From Dactylellina haptotyla (taxonomy: Eukaryota; Ascomycota; Orbiliomycetes; Orbiliales; Orbiliaceae), in contig CM062387.1 in NCBI GenBank assembly GCA_031310005.1, positions 1,178,001-1,242,000 of the forward strand: 64,000 bases of DNA. Reading direction: 5' to 3'. This document shows positions 48,585-59,935 of this stretch, in pieces. How positions within the stretch are numbered: the stretch's first letter is position 1; each line of letters begins with the position of its first letter. The notes under the pieces were generated by a model. It ran no database searches and had not been told where the DNA came from. It worked only from the letters and a program-made list of their open reading frames with translations. A program made the translations under genes and the position numbers.

Positions 48585-50420
48585 TTACTGCCTCCACGGC
48601 GAGGTGTCTGACTCCGCAATAGCGACCATCAGGTCTCTATAGCTACCCCGGACTTCCTTTCTAATCCTGGCGAGGAGTTGGTGCCTGTATATCTCGTAGT
48701 ATCGTTTTTTAACCTCGGCAAGATGATGCTTATCCCAGTGGATCCGAACTAGCCGTGATATTAACAGCTGATTCCTGGTTCCAGCTCCCTCCATCGCCTC
48801 TTCGAGTAGCTTGGCATCCTGTTTATTTTCGTAGTTAGCACATCGTTCCTCTCGTTCGTCTTCCCCTATTCCCCCCCCGAACCCCGCCGGTGTTTAGTTA
48901 TCTTACCCGCTCGACTTTATCCACCGCACCGTCTAGAATGTATAACAAAGCATCCTTTACATGGCCGTAGAAGGCTTGTTTGATCGTATCGCGTAGATTC
49001 TTTCCTGTCTCATTTCGGTACTCGTCTCGGATTGCTAATATTTGCTCTGGCGTCCGCTGAGCTAGGATTTGGCAGATGGCGATGGAATTCTTTGAGAAGA
49101 GCTTGAAGCTCGGGGTTGCGGAAACAATCCTTCTGACATCTAGCTGAGTCTTGGCAATCTCCGGCGGGAGGTGGTTTAATGTAGCGTCCTTTGAAGGACT
49201 CGGTTCCATACCGAGGTCGAACAGATCCTTGGTACCCATACTGACGTCGGCCCGAACGTACTCCTCGAGGGTTTTGTAATAATTGCTCCGCACGAACGAT
49301 CGTATCACCTCCAGTTCCTGGTTTGAGCGACCGAATATGGCTTCTGTCAAGAGAGCCTCATTGGTGCCCGTTCCCTTGACTGCTTTTACGACCCAATATC
49401 CTTCAGACTTGACGGGACCGAGGAGGATGGCGGTGGCGGCAGCGTTGAAATGCTTGCTGTTCGGGTCAATGAGGGTGCCGATTTTGTTGGCGCGGGCGGT
49501 ATCTTTGAGGGTAGCGAGCAGGTCGTGACCGGTGAGGTTTTTGTAGCTGAGTAGTAAGTCCTCGAGATGAGTTGGCGACCTGTTCGCTATGATATTTATC
49601 ACGGGGGTGTGATGAAGGCCGCCAACTGGGAGTAGTTAGCTGCTGGTTCGAAGGGACAGACTAGTCTTGAAGATGAAGAACGAGAAAGAGAGGGAATGGG
49701 GCGGTGGGGTTCAATACTTCCAAATGCGTCGCGAATCTTCTGGGCATCGTCTATGGCCAGATCGGTCGACTGTGGAGTGTGAGTAGAGGGGTAGCCGGGG
49801 AAGCTGGTCCGAGGAGTTATGGTTATCGGGCCGGATATCGAGTGGTGGTGGCCGTGGCCGTGGCTCTGCGAAGGAGATGATGATGGGGGGAAATATCCGT
49901 GAGAGGCAGGGGGTGGGGGTTGTAGATAGCTAGGAATGGAAGAAGTAGGGGCCGTGTTGGAAGCAGAGAAGTAAGTGTGGTACTCCTGAGGACTGGAGGG
50001 CCAGCTCATGGGCCGTTGCGAAGGGTCGTAGGGAGGAGGAGGCTCATGAGGAGGAGGAGGAAGGGAGCCGGAGGTCTGGGAGGTATCGTGGTAGGAGGAC
50101 TGGTTCCAGTCGTAGGCCTGGGCGGGCGAAACATTGCTGAGGGATGGGGAGGGATGGGGAGGGATAGGCGGCGGGAGGGGTTGCTGCTGCTGGTAGTTGT
50201 AATGGGGTTGCTGGATGTTGGGGTCTTGCCAGGGTAGTTGCTGGTGCGAAAGGTGGGATTGATAGGCTGCTGGCCCTCCGCCGTTTGCCGGGTCCCAGTG
50301 AGGCTGCGGATACTGGCCGTGATGAGGATGAGGATGCTCTGGCGGCGGCAGCAGCTGGTGGTGGTTGTGGTGGTTGTGGTGGTACGGGCTGCCGTACTGG
50401 GGGTCGTAGTATGAAGCCAT
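48585..50420 (-). CDS. Annexin (fungal type)
   Basis: Calcium-dependent phospholipid-binding protein at membranes. Three exons: 50420-49718, 49625-48907 and 48818-48585, giving 551 residues (phases 1 and 0). The first 220 residues are a low-complexity Pro/His/Gln/Tyr-rich tail. The annexin core begins DAQKIRDAFG and continues with VINIIANRSPTHLEDLLLSY, repeat 2 (VKGTGTNEALLTEAIFGRSN, with the GxGT calcium loop), a degenerate repeat 3 and repeat 4 (MEGAGTRNQLLISRLVRIHW). The start at 50420 (MASYYDPQYGSP) avoids an upstream in-frame extension made entirely of a CT-repeat. Its membrane role in fungi is not settled. Confidence 0.92.
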
Positions 50421-50468
50421 TCCTGAGACACACCGGTACACACGCACACGCACAGACACACAGACACG

Positions 50469-50478
<10 letters not shown>

Positions 50479-50531
<53 letters not shown>
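50479..50531. repeat. CT/GA microsatellite
   Basis: About 26 uninterrupted CT units just upstream of the annexin start. They lie in the 5' leader or promoter and translate as Glu-Arg repeats in frame. Confidence 0.9.
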
Positions 50532-50534
<3 letters not shown>

Positions 50535-50540
50535 CACGTG
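50535..50540. promoter_or_regulatory. CACGTG E-box
   Basis: A palindromic CACGTG lies directly beside the CT microsatellite in the annexin upstream region. bHLH factors bind this word; use here is unproven. Confidence 0.4.
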
Positions 50541-50967
50541 TGGGTAGTTACTATATCGTACGATTGGGTATTATTGATATTGCGATGCTCGATCCATCCG
50601 AGCAGGTGTAAGGATAAGGGGATGGAGGTGGTCTCGACAAACGGTGCAGGAAGGGCGGACGATATGTGATTGTTATAGGCACCCGAGTGCGCCAATGCTT
50701 GCGGCCAAGACGAGAGAGCCGGTCAAGGCGGGTACACGGTGGATTGGACGAGGACGGTGCCAGTCTTGGCCGTCCGCGAGCCAGACGAGAAGAGAAAGAG
50801 GGCAGGCATGGCGGCGAGGGTGTGACGAGGAGGATGATGTTGGGGAGAGTCGGGAGATGAGGTTTAGCGGAAGGCGCATTCGCTTCGCGCTGGCCAAACC
50901 GCACAACGCGGACCGCCGCAGAGAACGCTGCACCGCCAGCTGAGATGCAGCTATCCACCCGGTCTGT

Positions 50968-50999
50968 CAGACCGACCAGACCGACCAGACCGACCAGAT
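50968..50999. repeat. 9-bp tandem repeat (CAGACCGAC)
   Basis: The unit CAGACCGAC repeats about three and a half times. Confidence 0.8.
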
Positions 51000-51074
51000 G
51001 GGCCGGAGGAGTGGTGGAATCGCCCCTTCTTCACGGAGGGAAAGCACGCACGCAAGGGAGCGAGCGAGTGGATT

Positions 51075-51104
51075 GATGAATGAACGAACGAATGAATGAA
51101 TGAG
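51075..51104. repeat. GAAT/GAAC tetranucleotide repeat
   Basis: Six to seven imperfect tetranucleotide units in the same intergenic region. Confidence 0.75.
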
Positions 51105-51640
51105 AGGGCGGTGGAATTAATATATTTCAGCTAGCGTCCGTTCTGTGCGATCATGTTTCGCAGGCGATGCGAAATTCGAGCTAAGCCGGTTCCAGTGGCA
51201 CAGAGCAATGTAACGACCAATTTTTATTCTCGTATTTTTCCAATTTTTATTGTTATTTTGTATTGTTATTTTTTTTAATCGACTTGTTTCTCTCTTTCTC
51301 TCTCTCTCGGTGCTCCTGTTTTAAATATTGCGCTCCCCTTCCTTCCTTCCTTCTCCCTCTTCTGCCTCTTCTCCCATCGTCCGCCGACTCCTCCTCGACG
51401 ACGGCATTCACGACACATTCGCAGTTGCCAGCCGGTGACAGAGCACCGTAGGTAGGACCTTGTAGTCGGGATCGTTGTTTCTGCCGCACCTCGAACCCGG
51501 CCTGGTGACAAGGGTGGTTCATGCGCCTCCCGTTCGCTCGTTAAAACCTGCTCTTCCGTCCGCTCGCTCGCCTCCAAGGCTGGATATCGCCCCCACCCTC
51601 CCGCGAAACAGCTGGCCTCTGCCGCTTGCCTGCCGCAAGA

Positions 51641-53160
51641 ATGGAAAAGTTCAAGGGCTTGGATCTGAAGCCGCTTGCCGAACGGGTCCCCACTCCGCGC
51701 GCCTTCGCCCACATTTTCCTGCGCACTCGCTTTCTCGTCCTCGCCGTCATCACCACCGTCCTCGTCTTCACCTGGAACAGCCTATCCTCCACGGCTTCCT
51801 CGCTGGAAAGGTGCATATCTCTCCTCTCGTTTCCCGTTTCTCATCATATTTTCGTTGGGAAAAAGATCTTTTTGCTGACAAGCTCCAATCGTCAATTGAA
51901 CAGCCGCTGGGCTTGCTACGGCCCGGGCCTGTCGCCGCTCGAAATCTCCCCAAACGAGTTCGCGGCTTGGCACCAACATCGAAACACCCCGATCCTCACC
52001 AACAAGCACAACCCCATCGACATCAGCGCCAGCTCCGTCGGCTCTCACAACCTCAACAAAATCACCACCACCAAGGACGCCGTCAAGAACAAGGAGCGAG
52101 TCCTCATCCTCACCCCCCTCCGCGATGCTGCCGTCTATCTCCCCCGTTACTTTGAAATCCTCTCCAGACTTTCTTACCCTCACGACTTGATCGATCTTGG
52201 CTTCCTCGTATCCGACTCCAAAGATGACACCCTCGCCATCTTGGCCATGGAGCTCGACAGCCTCCAATCGAATTCCGACCCCAAGGTCCCCTTCAGAAGC
52301 GGAACGATTATCGAAAAAGATTTCGGTGTCCAGTTGTCCCAAGATGTCGCAGAACGGCACTCCTTCGCCGCTCAAGGCCCCAGGAGAACCGCAATGGGCA
52401 AGGCGAGAAACTATCTCCTCTACAGCACTCTGAAACCCGAACACTCGTGGGTCATGTGGAGAGATGTCGACATCAAAGAGTCCCCAGATGCTATCCTGGA
52501 AGATTTTATCGCCCACGACAAGGATATCATCTGTCCCAGTACGTTTTCCTCAAGATACATATATGCCAAAAGAACCACAACACAACGATGAATACTAATT
52601 TCTGGTTCTAGACATCTGGTTTCACCGCTACGATGAGAACAAAATTGACATCGAAGGCCGATGTAAGTAGCCTCGCTTTCATTTACACAGAGCTGTCCAG
52701 AGGTAACTCACCTTCTTCTTCTTTTTGATAGTTGACTACAATTCTTGGGTCGAATCTGACCAGGGACGAGAACTACGAAAGCTGCTCCCTGTAGATACCG
52801 TCCTAGCGGAAGGCTACAAGGAGTACAACACAAGCAGAACCTATATGGCGACAATGGGTGACTGGAGAAATGATAAGGACGTCGAAATCGAACTCGATGG
52901 CATTGGGGGTGTCTCCCTCTTGGTCAAAGCCGACGTCCACCGGGCTGGTAGGCTTCCCAACCTTTCAATTACTAAAGAATACCGTGGTTGATCTCGTACA
53001 AATATATATAGGTATCAACTTTCCCTCCTACGCATTCGAAAATCAAGCCGAAACCGAAGGATTCGCATGTATGGCGAAGCGTGCTGGATACCAAGTGATC
53101 GGGCTACCAAATTACGTCGTCTGGCACATCGACACCGAAGAGAAACCCGGAAACACTTAA
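51641..53160 (+). CDS. ANP1: Mannan polymerase II subunit Anp1 (Anp1/Mnn9/Van1 family)
   Basis: Golgi mannosyltransferase extending the alpha-1,6 backbone of N-glycan mannan. Five exons: 51641-51810, 51904-52538, 52612-52662, 52732-52947 and 53012-53160, giving 406 residues. A type II anchor spans about residues 31-48 after a short Lys/Arg-rich cytosolic tail. The catalytic region includes VLILTPLRDAAVYLPRYF and the DxD motif (Asp244 and Asp246 in MWRDVDIKESP). It continues with DIICPNIWFH and the Golgi-domain end GLPNYVVWHIDTEEKPG. The exon-3 micro-block of 51 bases and all junctions preserve phase. It is closer to Anp1 than Mnn9 or Van1 on memory of family sequences. Confidence 0.92.
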
Positions 53161-53971
53161 TGCAGTCGAATAAATCTCACCGGATGTCCCCTCTTCTTCG
53201 TATATATCATTACATTGCCCCACGCTCCAATGGCCAATCCCCATTATCAATTCGGACACCTACCTGAGCCGGGCTGTTTCCCCCTCGCTTGCATTCGTGT
53301 ACAAAGCTTCTACAACTCACTAATATCTTGTTTCATCTGCGTTGATTGGCATTTTGGACGTTTCTTTATTTAATATCAGGGCATGGGGGCGTAGTTGAAT
53401 ATTCATATCCTTTTCTTATCCTTCCTTTCTCCTTTCCCTACTATATATTTGCGCTTCGGGCAGTCACTTCATTGCTTGTCATAACATAGACTAGAATGTC
53501 TTTTTTTTTTAGTTGTTTCGTTTTGTTATGGCGCATTATACATGCAGGATATCATTCCTCAAAAAAGGGCTCTTTTCATTTGTATTGCTCCGACTTTTCT
53601 TAGTTCTAGTAATATTTCCTTTTCTCTATCCGTCGGGGATCTTTAGGGATACAGGAGTTAGTCCTCCATGGTATGCATGAAATAAAAGCGGCAAGCGGAA
53701 AGCCAAGGCGTTGACCACTTGCAAGCATCTCAATTACTTCTTCGAGCGATTTAGTGCCGTAGGAATCCCTACCTTCTCAAGCATTATGCACCGTGAATCA
53801 TCATGAATCAACCAACTGGATCCTTCAGCAGCGGTGGAGTAGGGCAATATTACAGATCTCTATAACCACCCCGATTCCTGCAGGAAAATCTGTGAGCTAT
53901 CCAACGCGGAGTATCTTACAGCGGGTAATTTGATTGAGAGTTTCTTGTATCTGACAGTTACACGCTTCATC
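53161..53971. other. Intergenic between ANP1 and P-loop kinase gene
   Basis: ANP1 3' flank, then AT-rich promoter DNA of the next same-strand gene. No gene seen. Confidence 0.5.
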
Positions 53972-54967
53972 ATGGACACCGCCGCCAATTTACTCCCACC
54001 TCTCCTCGGCGACGGTAAAGGTGTCTACAGAATCCATGTGATTGGAAATAGCGGTATGTTTCTACCGCGGAATCCGATATCTCCGTGTATTTCGCTCTAA
54101 AAACCATAACACTGCTACAACTTGAAGGTTCCGGAAAGGTATTCATTCTGCATCCCTCCTTTCCCAGCCGAGATCCACGCATCTACCCTCCCGTATATCA
54201 AGATATCATCGTATATCACACAAAATTGATATTATGGTTAAAATCTCTATATTCTCGTCCCGCTAGTCTACCCTAGCCACACGGCTAGCCGCGATTCTGA
54301 AGATCCCGTTCATCCCGCTCGACGAGGTCTTCTGGAACCCAAACTGGGTGCAAACGCCCACCGACGAATTCCAAGCGCGCATAGATGTTCTCCTCGAACA
54401 GCATCGTGAGACCGGTTGGGTCATTGACGGGAATTACACTCGGCGGATGGGAGCGGCGGTCAGTATCGAGAGAACGGATTGCATCTGTAAGACTTTGCTC
54501 CTCCTCTAAACCACCTATCACTCTACTACGTGCTGGAACGGGAAACACACCGAGCAAGCTCACAGCAGATAACTTTGCAAGAGGTCGCAAGAAATCTGTG
54601 GCAATTAAAGATTCGTACACTTATTGAAACCACCTTTGTTGAATCCAAAACAGGGCTGGACCCCCCTATCCTCCTCTACCTCCCCCGTCTGATCTTCCGC
54701 ACCTTCCTCCGCCTCATATCTATCAATCCGCAATGCGCACCGGGTTGCAACGAGACCCTCCTCAGCGTGCTCAAATTCAACGATGAGAGTATAATTTGGT
54801 GGTGCATAACTCATCACGGATACTGCCGAGAATACGGCGAGCGGCTAATCAAAGACGACGGCGGGGTGGGAAATGGTGGCAAAGTCCGACGGATAGGCGG
54901 ATGGGGGTTGGAGTTGCGGAGGTGGACCGCTGAGGTCGAAAGGATGGCTGCTGAAGCTACTGGGTGA
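53972..54967 (+). CDS. P-loop nucleotide kinase-like protein (AAA_18 / topology-modulation type)
   Basis: A small predicted NTP-binding kinase related to adenylate kinase-like and FlaR/topology-modulation proteins; its substrate is unknown. Four exons: 53972-54053, 54128-54138, 54267-54486 and 54654-54967, giving 208 residues. The P-loop at 25-33 (GNSGSGKST) is assembled from three exons, and exon 2 (11 bases) supplies most of the GSGK. After it come TLATRLAAILKIPFIPLDEVFW, WVIDGNYTRRM and WLDPPILLYLPRLIFRTFLR, the LID-like and base-binding segments of the family. The C-terminal half is not diagnostic. It converges on PTC5. Confidence 0.86.
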
Positions 54968-55363
54968 GAGGAAAATATGAAGAGGGAGGTGATGGGGAAG
55001 GAGTGGGGTTTAGTTTCCATTTGTCCGGCTTTTGTATGGAAATATACGCTTGAACGGTTTCTTTCTTGGTGTGGTGGTTGGAATGTAACACTTCGATCAA
55101 TAAAACCTGGAATAAATATAAATTTCGGCGAGGTATATATCTGCTCTCTACAGTTTCGCCGACGAGAGAGGGAAAATAAAGGAAAGGCGATAGAAAAGGT
55201 AAAACAACGATGACCCGCAGTTACGCCTGATAAGATAAGAAGATAGCTCAAGCTTCGCTCTTTTGACGTAGAGGATGAATCAAGAGGGAGACAAAAGCAA
55301 TATAGAAGCATCTGATAACAGCGAAGACAGGATCTAAGTTTGTACATTAAAAAGTAATCGAAT
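54968..55363. other. Convergent intergenic region
   Basis: 396 bases between the kinase-like stop and the PTC5 stop, probably 3' UTRs. A 78-codon frame at 54977 has no support. Confidence 0.5.
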
Positions 55364-57279
55364 CTATTGGGTCTTGCTCTTTGAGCTAGCCGCTTCGTTA
55401 ACCACCACGTTGCCAGACTTATCCCCCTCTCCAAAAAAGATAACTTCAACAGTCAGATCGTCCCTAATTCGTAATCGTTAACACATATACCACTTCAAAG
55501 CCAACAAGAAAAAACAATAAAGCTCACCTATATCTACGAGAGTGTGGCGATTGCAGTGTCAATAAAGCACAAAGCATATCGCTATCTTTCCCGCCTAGTG
55601 CGTTCCTAACCAGATGTGTCGCGCAGTTCTGGTCCGCAATGACGAATCTGTCCTCTGGGCCGCTAATTCCCCACTGCTTCTGGCGGATGGGTACCCTCTG
55701 ACCGGCTTCGTCTTGGTTGCCATCATGGTTCGTTGCAACAGGTAATGACTTCCTATCCCCTCCGCCAAAACCGAACAGATTTGCAAACCAAGAGTCGCCA
55801 CTGGAGCTTCCCCCTTTGGCCTTCTTCTGGGTCTCTAGCCATTTCGCAACTAAGCCAACGACTTCTTCGTTGCTCAGCATCTCCCAAAGTCCGTCGGTGG
55901 CCATTACAAGGAAATCACCTTTTTCGGGCTGGATCTTGGTAGTCGTTACTACAGGCTCCGCAGTGACATAAGGCGGGCTCTTCAACCTCGGGTTGGGAGA
56001 ACGCCCAAAGAATTTGCTCTTGATCAGGTTCTGAGTTTCTATGCTCCACTTGTAGATGGAGTCCCCGAAAGCTCTGGTTGGTTCGAGCCCGCCTAAAACC
56101 CGACCGTTCAAGATTGCGAATTCTTCTCCTGGATGTTCAGACCGGATACGTTGTGCTTCGTCTTTATTTGAACCTGTCTGATCGACTGAAAGGGCAGTGG
56201 CAGCCCATTTGCCGTTGTCTTGAAGTCTTCCAAGAACAGCTCTAGAGTCACCTGTACATGCCACGCGTAGCAAGTTCGTTTGACTGTCGTAAAATGCCAG
56301 TAGGGCACAGGAACCAGAAAATGCAGGCGCAAGTAACTCAGCAGCCTGAGATCTAGTCGAAGCCTTAACTGCCTTTTCAACGGATTCATGAATTATTTCG
56401 TTATCCAAACGAACAAAACCCTTTTTTATTGCGGTTTCAATAGACTCGGGGCTCGGAAAGTTGACTTTTGGATCTGTGCTAGCTGCCTTGTAAGTTGCAT
56501 TGAGTTCCCGAGCAACAAATCCAATCAAAAGCTGCCTTAGCTTTGCTGAGGTGTACCACCCGCTGTGAAGAATGTGAGCCTACTTGCGGTTTCAATTCCA
56601 AGATTAGAAAAATTCGATCCAAAGCATACCTATGTCCGTCAAACACTCCCCAAAACATCCAATCCGTGCTCGGGTGACCTTCGTTTGCGGCGGCAACAGA
56701 GGCGGGAACTTCGATGATCCGTTCAGCATGGTCGTCCTCGATCGGGTCGTTGCTGGGCAGTTGAACCACATCGTATCTGTAGACTCCTCTGTCCCTACCA
56801 ACCAGGTATGATTCTTCGGTCTGCCGCAACTTTGCCGTAGCCTCCTCGGGTGTGAGCATCTCCAACACCTTTCTACCTGCCCTACCGTCCATGGATTCCT
56901 TCGTCAACGGGCCATCTCCCGTGATCGTTCCGGTATAAAGGGATTCGTGATCAACAGCGACGATTTTTCGTATCCTGACATCGTCCTTCGCACTGGTCGA
57001 GAAAGCCTCCTTGTCGCCAGGGTTCGATAATAGAGATACCTTCGCGAGGAAGGGATTAGATCCTCGGGAAGAGATATAGGCCGATCCGAGAACTAACGAG
57101 GAAACTATGGCGAGGGTAAATTTCCTCAAATATGAGCCTGATCCTGCAGTGGTGCCAGAGAGGGTGGTGGTTGCGAGGGTTCTTGCCGCACCGATGTTTT
57201 GCGGAGGTCTATTTTTGAGCAGGAAGCCGGGAGCCCGCCGGGCTGAGGCGACGGCTGCTCTGACTGCCGCTCGTTGCAT
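55364..57279 (-). CDS. PTC5: Mitochondrial PP2C phosphatase (pyruvate dehydrogenase phosphatase, Ptc5-like)
   Basis: Dephosphorylates and so activates the pyruvate dehydrogenase E1 alpha subunit in mitochondria; this is the yeast Ptc5 role. Three exons: 57279-56630, 56562-55528 and 55463-55364, giving 594 residues with phases 2 and 2. The start at 57279 (MQRAAVRAAVASARR) makes a textbook presequence; the frame upstream to 57420 has only a TTG. A hydrophobic segment follows (TLAIVSSLVLGSAYI). PP2C motifs appear in order: WGVFDGHSG at 211-218 across the first junction, ACTGDSRAVLG, ATDGLWEML, and DDLTVEVIFFG across the last junction. The metal-binding Asp residues of DGH, TDG and DDL are all kept. 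It lies on the same strand as PNK1. Confidence 0.92.
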
Positions 57280-58160
57280 TAGAGCGGCGATAACGACGAC
57301 GGCTACCGATGCTAGGAGGGTGCTCGGGAGGAGGAGGTCTTTGTGGTGTATGGATTGGAAGGTATCGACGATGAACGATACCCAGGGAGGGAAAGAAGGC
57401 GGAGGTGATGAGGAATCCAAGGTGATGGTATTGGAGGGTTCCGCGTTGGACCTTTAAGAATGAGGAGTTCTTGGAGAGACAGACCCCTGGCCGGGAGGTA
57501 TGGCTTTTGAGTCGAAAGCAACTTTCAGTTTGGAGAGACCGAGAGCATGGAAGAGAGTCAAACCACAGGGTGTTCGTCTAGCTAGCTGGGTAGCTGAGTC
57601 TGGCACCAGAGCGTATCGGGAGGCTGCAAACGAGGGCCGGCTAGGGGATTCAAGCTCCGAGATGATCACGATAAAAATTAAAATAGGATAAAAAGATAGC
57701 AACGGCTCGGTCCCGAGCAGCGTCTCCTGTTCCGGCCGTGAGATGGGGATCCGTGAATGTGAATGTGTGATCGATGATGTCGTTGGCGGGAGCAGGTGGA
57801 GATGCGGACGAGGTGGGAGGATGGCGATGGGGTTGGAGATGGGCGGTGGGGAGAGCACAGCTGGCTTGTGACCGCAAACGTGACCTCTTCAACTGGCCCG
57901 CTTTCATGACCAACACCGCGCACTTTGATTCTGGGAATTGCCTAATCTGAGCATCAAACAGAGCCAGCTGCATTGCACTGCAGCCGTGTGCCCCTGCTCG
58001 AGATTACACGGAACATGACACGATTGTGCGGACGGAGCGAATATATCCGTACGCTTTCTTTACCCAGCATCGTTCGAGCATGTCTCTTTCAATGGGATTT
58101 GGTCAGATAGGCAATTTTTGATGTCTACCAGTACATGAAGGTGCGCACTTCGGGCAGTCA
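57280..58160. other. Intergenic between PTC5 and PNK1
   Basis: Promoter and leader of PTC5, then the 3' flank of PNK1. Frames at 57454-57973 have no domain. Confidence 0.5.
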
Positions 58161-59935
58161 CTAGATCCAATGCTTCTTCCACACTCCGTATTCCGCGTCC
58201 GTGCCTCGGAACTCAAAATCGACCACCGTGATGTCCTTAAATCCTTCCCGTTCCTCAGGCTCTTGAAACTTGGATTTGAAGGTCCTGAATGCGATATCGG
58301 GCAGCGACGTTCTGCCGTCCGGGTTCAAGGTATCCACTCCGGATAAGGACCTGACCGCATCGTTGTGTTTACACAGGATCTCCGGTGTCGAGAGATATAT
58401 ACATCTAAATGCGACATCTCCAACCTTCTTAGCGAGTGCCCCCCATCCCGCTCGAGTCTCCTTCGACGCATTTGTCGCATCTGTAGTCTTCATCAGCAAG
58501 GAAATCTATTTTGAATATGTTATCATTGACAACTTACCAATCACGACACTTTCTCCTTCCTTTAGGTAGCCCTCCGCAACTCTAATGCATTTGTCTTTGG
58601 TTTTTAGAATGTCTTGGTTTACCCGTTTATATCCAAGAGGTTCGAGGTAACGAGCAGTTAATGTTGATTTACCAGCACCAGGCCGGCCACAGAGAAGCAC
58701 CAGCTCCACCGCGTATTTTTTCTTAAAATCTAGGGGCGGGGTTAGAAAGATACATTCTTTTTTGCCAATAATTAAGGGTGTTAGCACCAACCTGGTCCAC
58801 CGTCTGATCTGGTGAAGCTGGCGGGATTGATATCATAGTCAAATGGCTCAGGGTCTGACCCTAGAAATAGCTCTTCCGGGGTTAGAAACTTGACCCCCAT
58901 CCCTTCAGCGAATTCCCTGGCTCCTGTATCAGTAAAATCAATATATCGAATGGATTTAGTAGGTAACTTACCGGTCACTGGAGCTAAAGTCGCCCTTCCT
59001 GCCAGCGGCATCACCAACAAACATGGAATTATCTAGATCAACCATGGCTGCATCATCACCTAAATCCTGAAGATACCGTTCAAACATACCCGTGCGGGGT
59101 TTTCGGTACTGGTCACTCTCGGTAGCAGCATATACACGGAGCGGTAAACCAAGAGCTGAAGCTATAAGGCCCATCTTCTTCTTGAATTCCTTGACCTTGG
59201 TTTCGGATTTTGAGCCGCTAGCTTTGAGTCCATTCTGATTCGTAAATATAACGATTTGATATCTACCATAATTTGGGATTAGATAAGGGTCTGTTGGTAA
59301 AGAGTATTGGGAATCACATACCCATCGTTAGATAAACCCCGAAGTCGTTTTGGAACCTCGGGGTGCCACCATTTCCAATCCTCACCATCCTTGCCGAATT
59401 TGTTACCACTTTTTGTAGCAATTAAGTTAGAGTCCTATGGAATTAGAATATGAGTTTTAGCTCAAAAAAAAAAAAGCTTTCACATCCTAATTCTTGCTTC
59501 TTACAAGGTCAAATGCAGCAAATTTAATTCCTTTGATTGTGAGCTTTTTTGTTGTAACTTTCGATATTTCAGTTGTGACGGTCAGCGAGGTTACTGTGTT
59601 AGAGGAACCGCCTTTTTGGGTGGTATTCTTGACTTGAACAGACGCGGTTGCTTTGGCTGAAGCAACCGGATTCCATGATGCGAAGAGCAGACTGCCAGAA
59701 GTCGAGAATTCTATCGGTGAAGCTTTCTGGGATATCGGGGTGAAGAAACTAGCTATGGCAGACGAACTCGCTGCTGCTGCTGCTGCTACGGATGTTAACT
59801 TGTTGCCAACTGCGGTTAAGTGGGCAGGCACGTACTGCCGGCATTGGGCCGTTTCACCGGTGGCGGAGAAACCCCGCTTCCATCATCCCTCTCTGGTGTT
59901 TCCTGTCGCACCTTTCGTTTTGATCGGGAAGCCAT
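58161..59935 (-). CDS. pnk1: Bifunctional polynucleotide 3'-phosphatase/5'-kinase (PNKP/Pnk1)
   Basis: Restores 3'-OH and 5'-phosphate ends at DNA breaks in the nucleus. Seven exons: 59935-59836, 59785-59505, 59434-59322, 59262-58972, 58916-58792, 58729-58538 and 58480-58161, giving 473 residues. The N-terminus MASRSKRKVRQE is basic and followed by SPPPVKR and a PIP-box-like SFFTPISQK. The HAD phosphatase domain runs from AAFDLDSNLIATKSG (126-138) through DWKWWHP, VIFTNQNGL, KPRTGMF and FVGDAAGRKGDFSSSDR. The kinase domain follows with P-loop GRPGAGKST at 318-326 and KETRAGW. No FHA domain is present, as in other fungal Pnk1. Motif I ends in Asn instead of the usual Thr (DLDSN). The first intron is only 50 bp and its acceptor is the least certain junction. 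Confidence 0.9.

Larger units (their letters stand above)
50421..51640. promoter_or_regulatory. Shared divergent promoter annexin/ANP1
   Basis: 1.2 kb between start codons. It contains a CT microsatellite (50479-50531), a CACGTG E-box palindrome (50535-50540) and two further short tandem repeats. No independent gene is supported; GC-rich frames on both strands are chance. Confidence 0.55.

Noticed and set aside
50421-50537. In-frame N-terminal extension of the annexin made of Glu-Arg repeats
   Set aside because: It is translation of the CT microsatellite; the ATG at 50420 begins normal annexin tail sequence.
51782-52516. 244-codon reverse frame over ANP1
   Set aside because: A mirror of ANP1 codon bias; no domain; ANP1 is clearly the coding strand.
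57280-57420. Longer PTC5 start at 57420
   Set aside because: That codon is TTG; the first ATG at 57279 gives a proper mitochondrial presequence.
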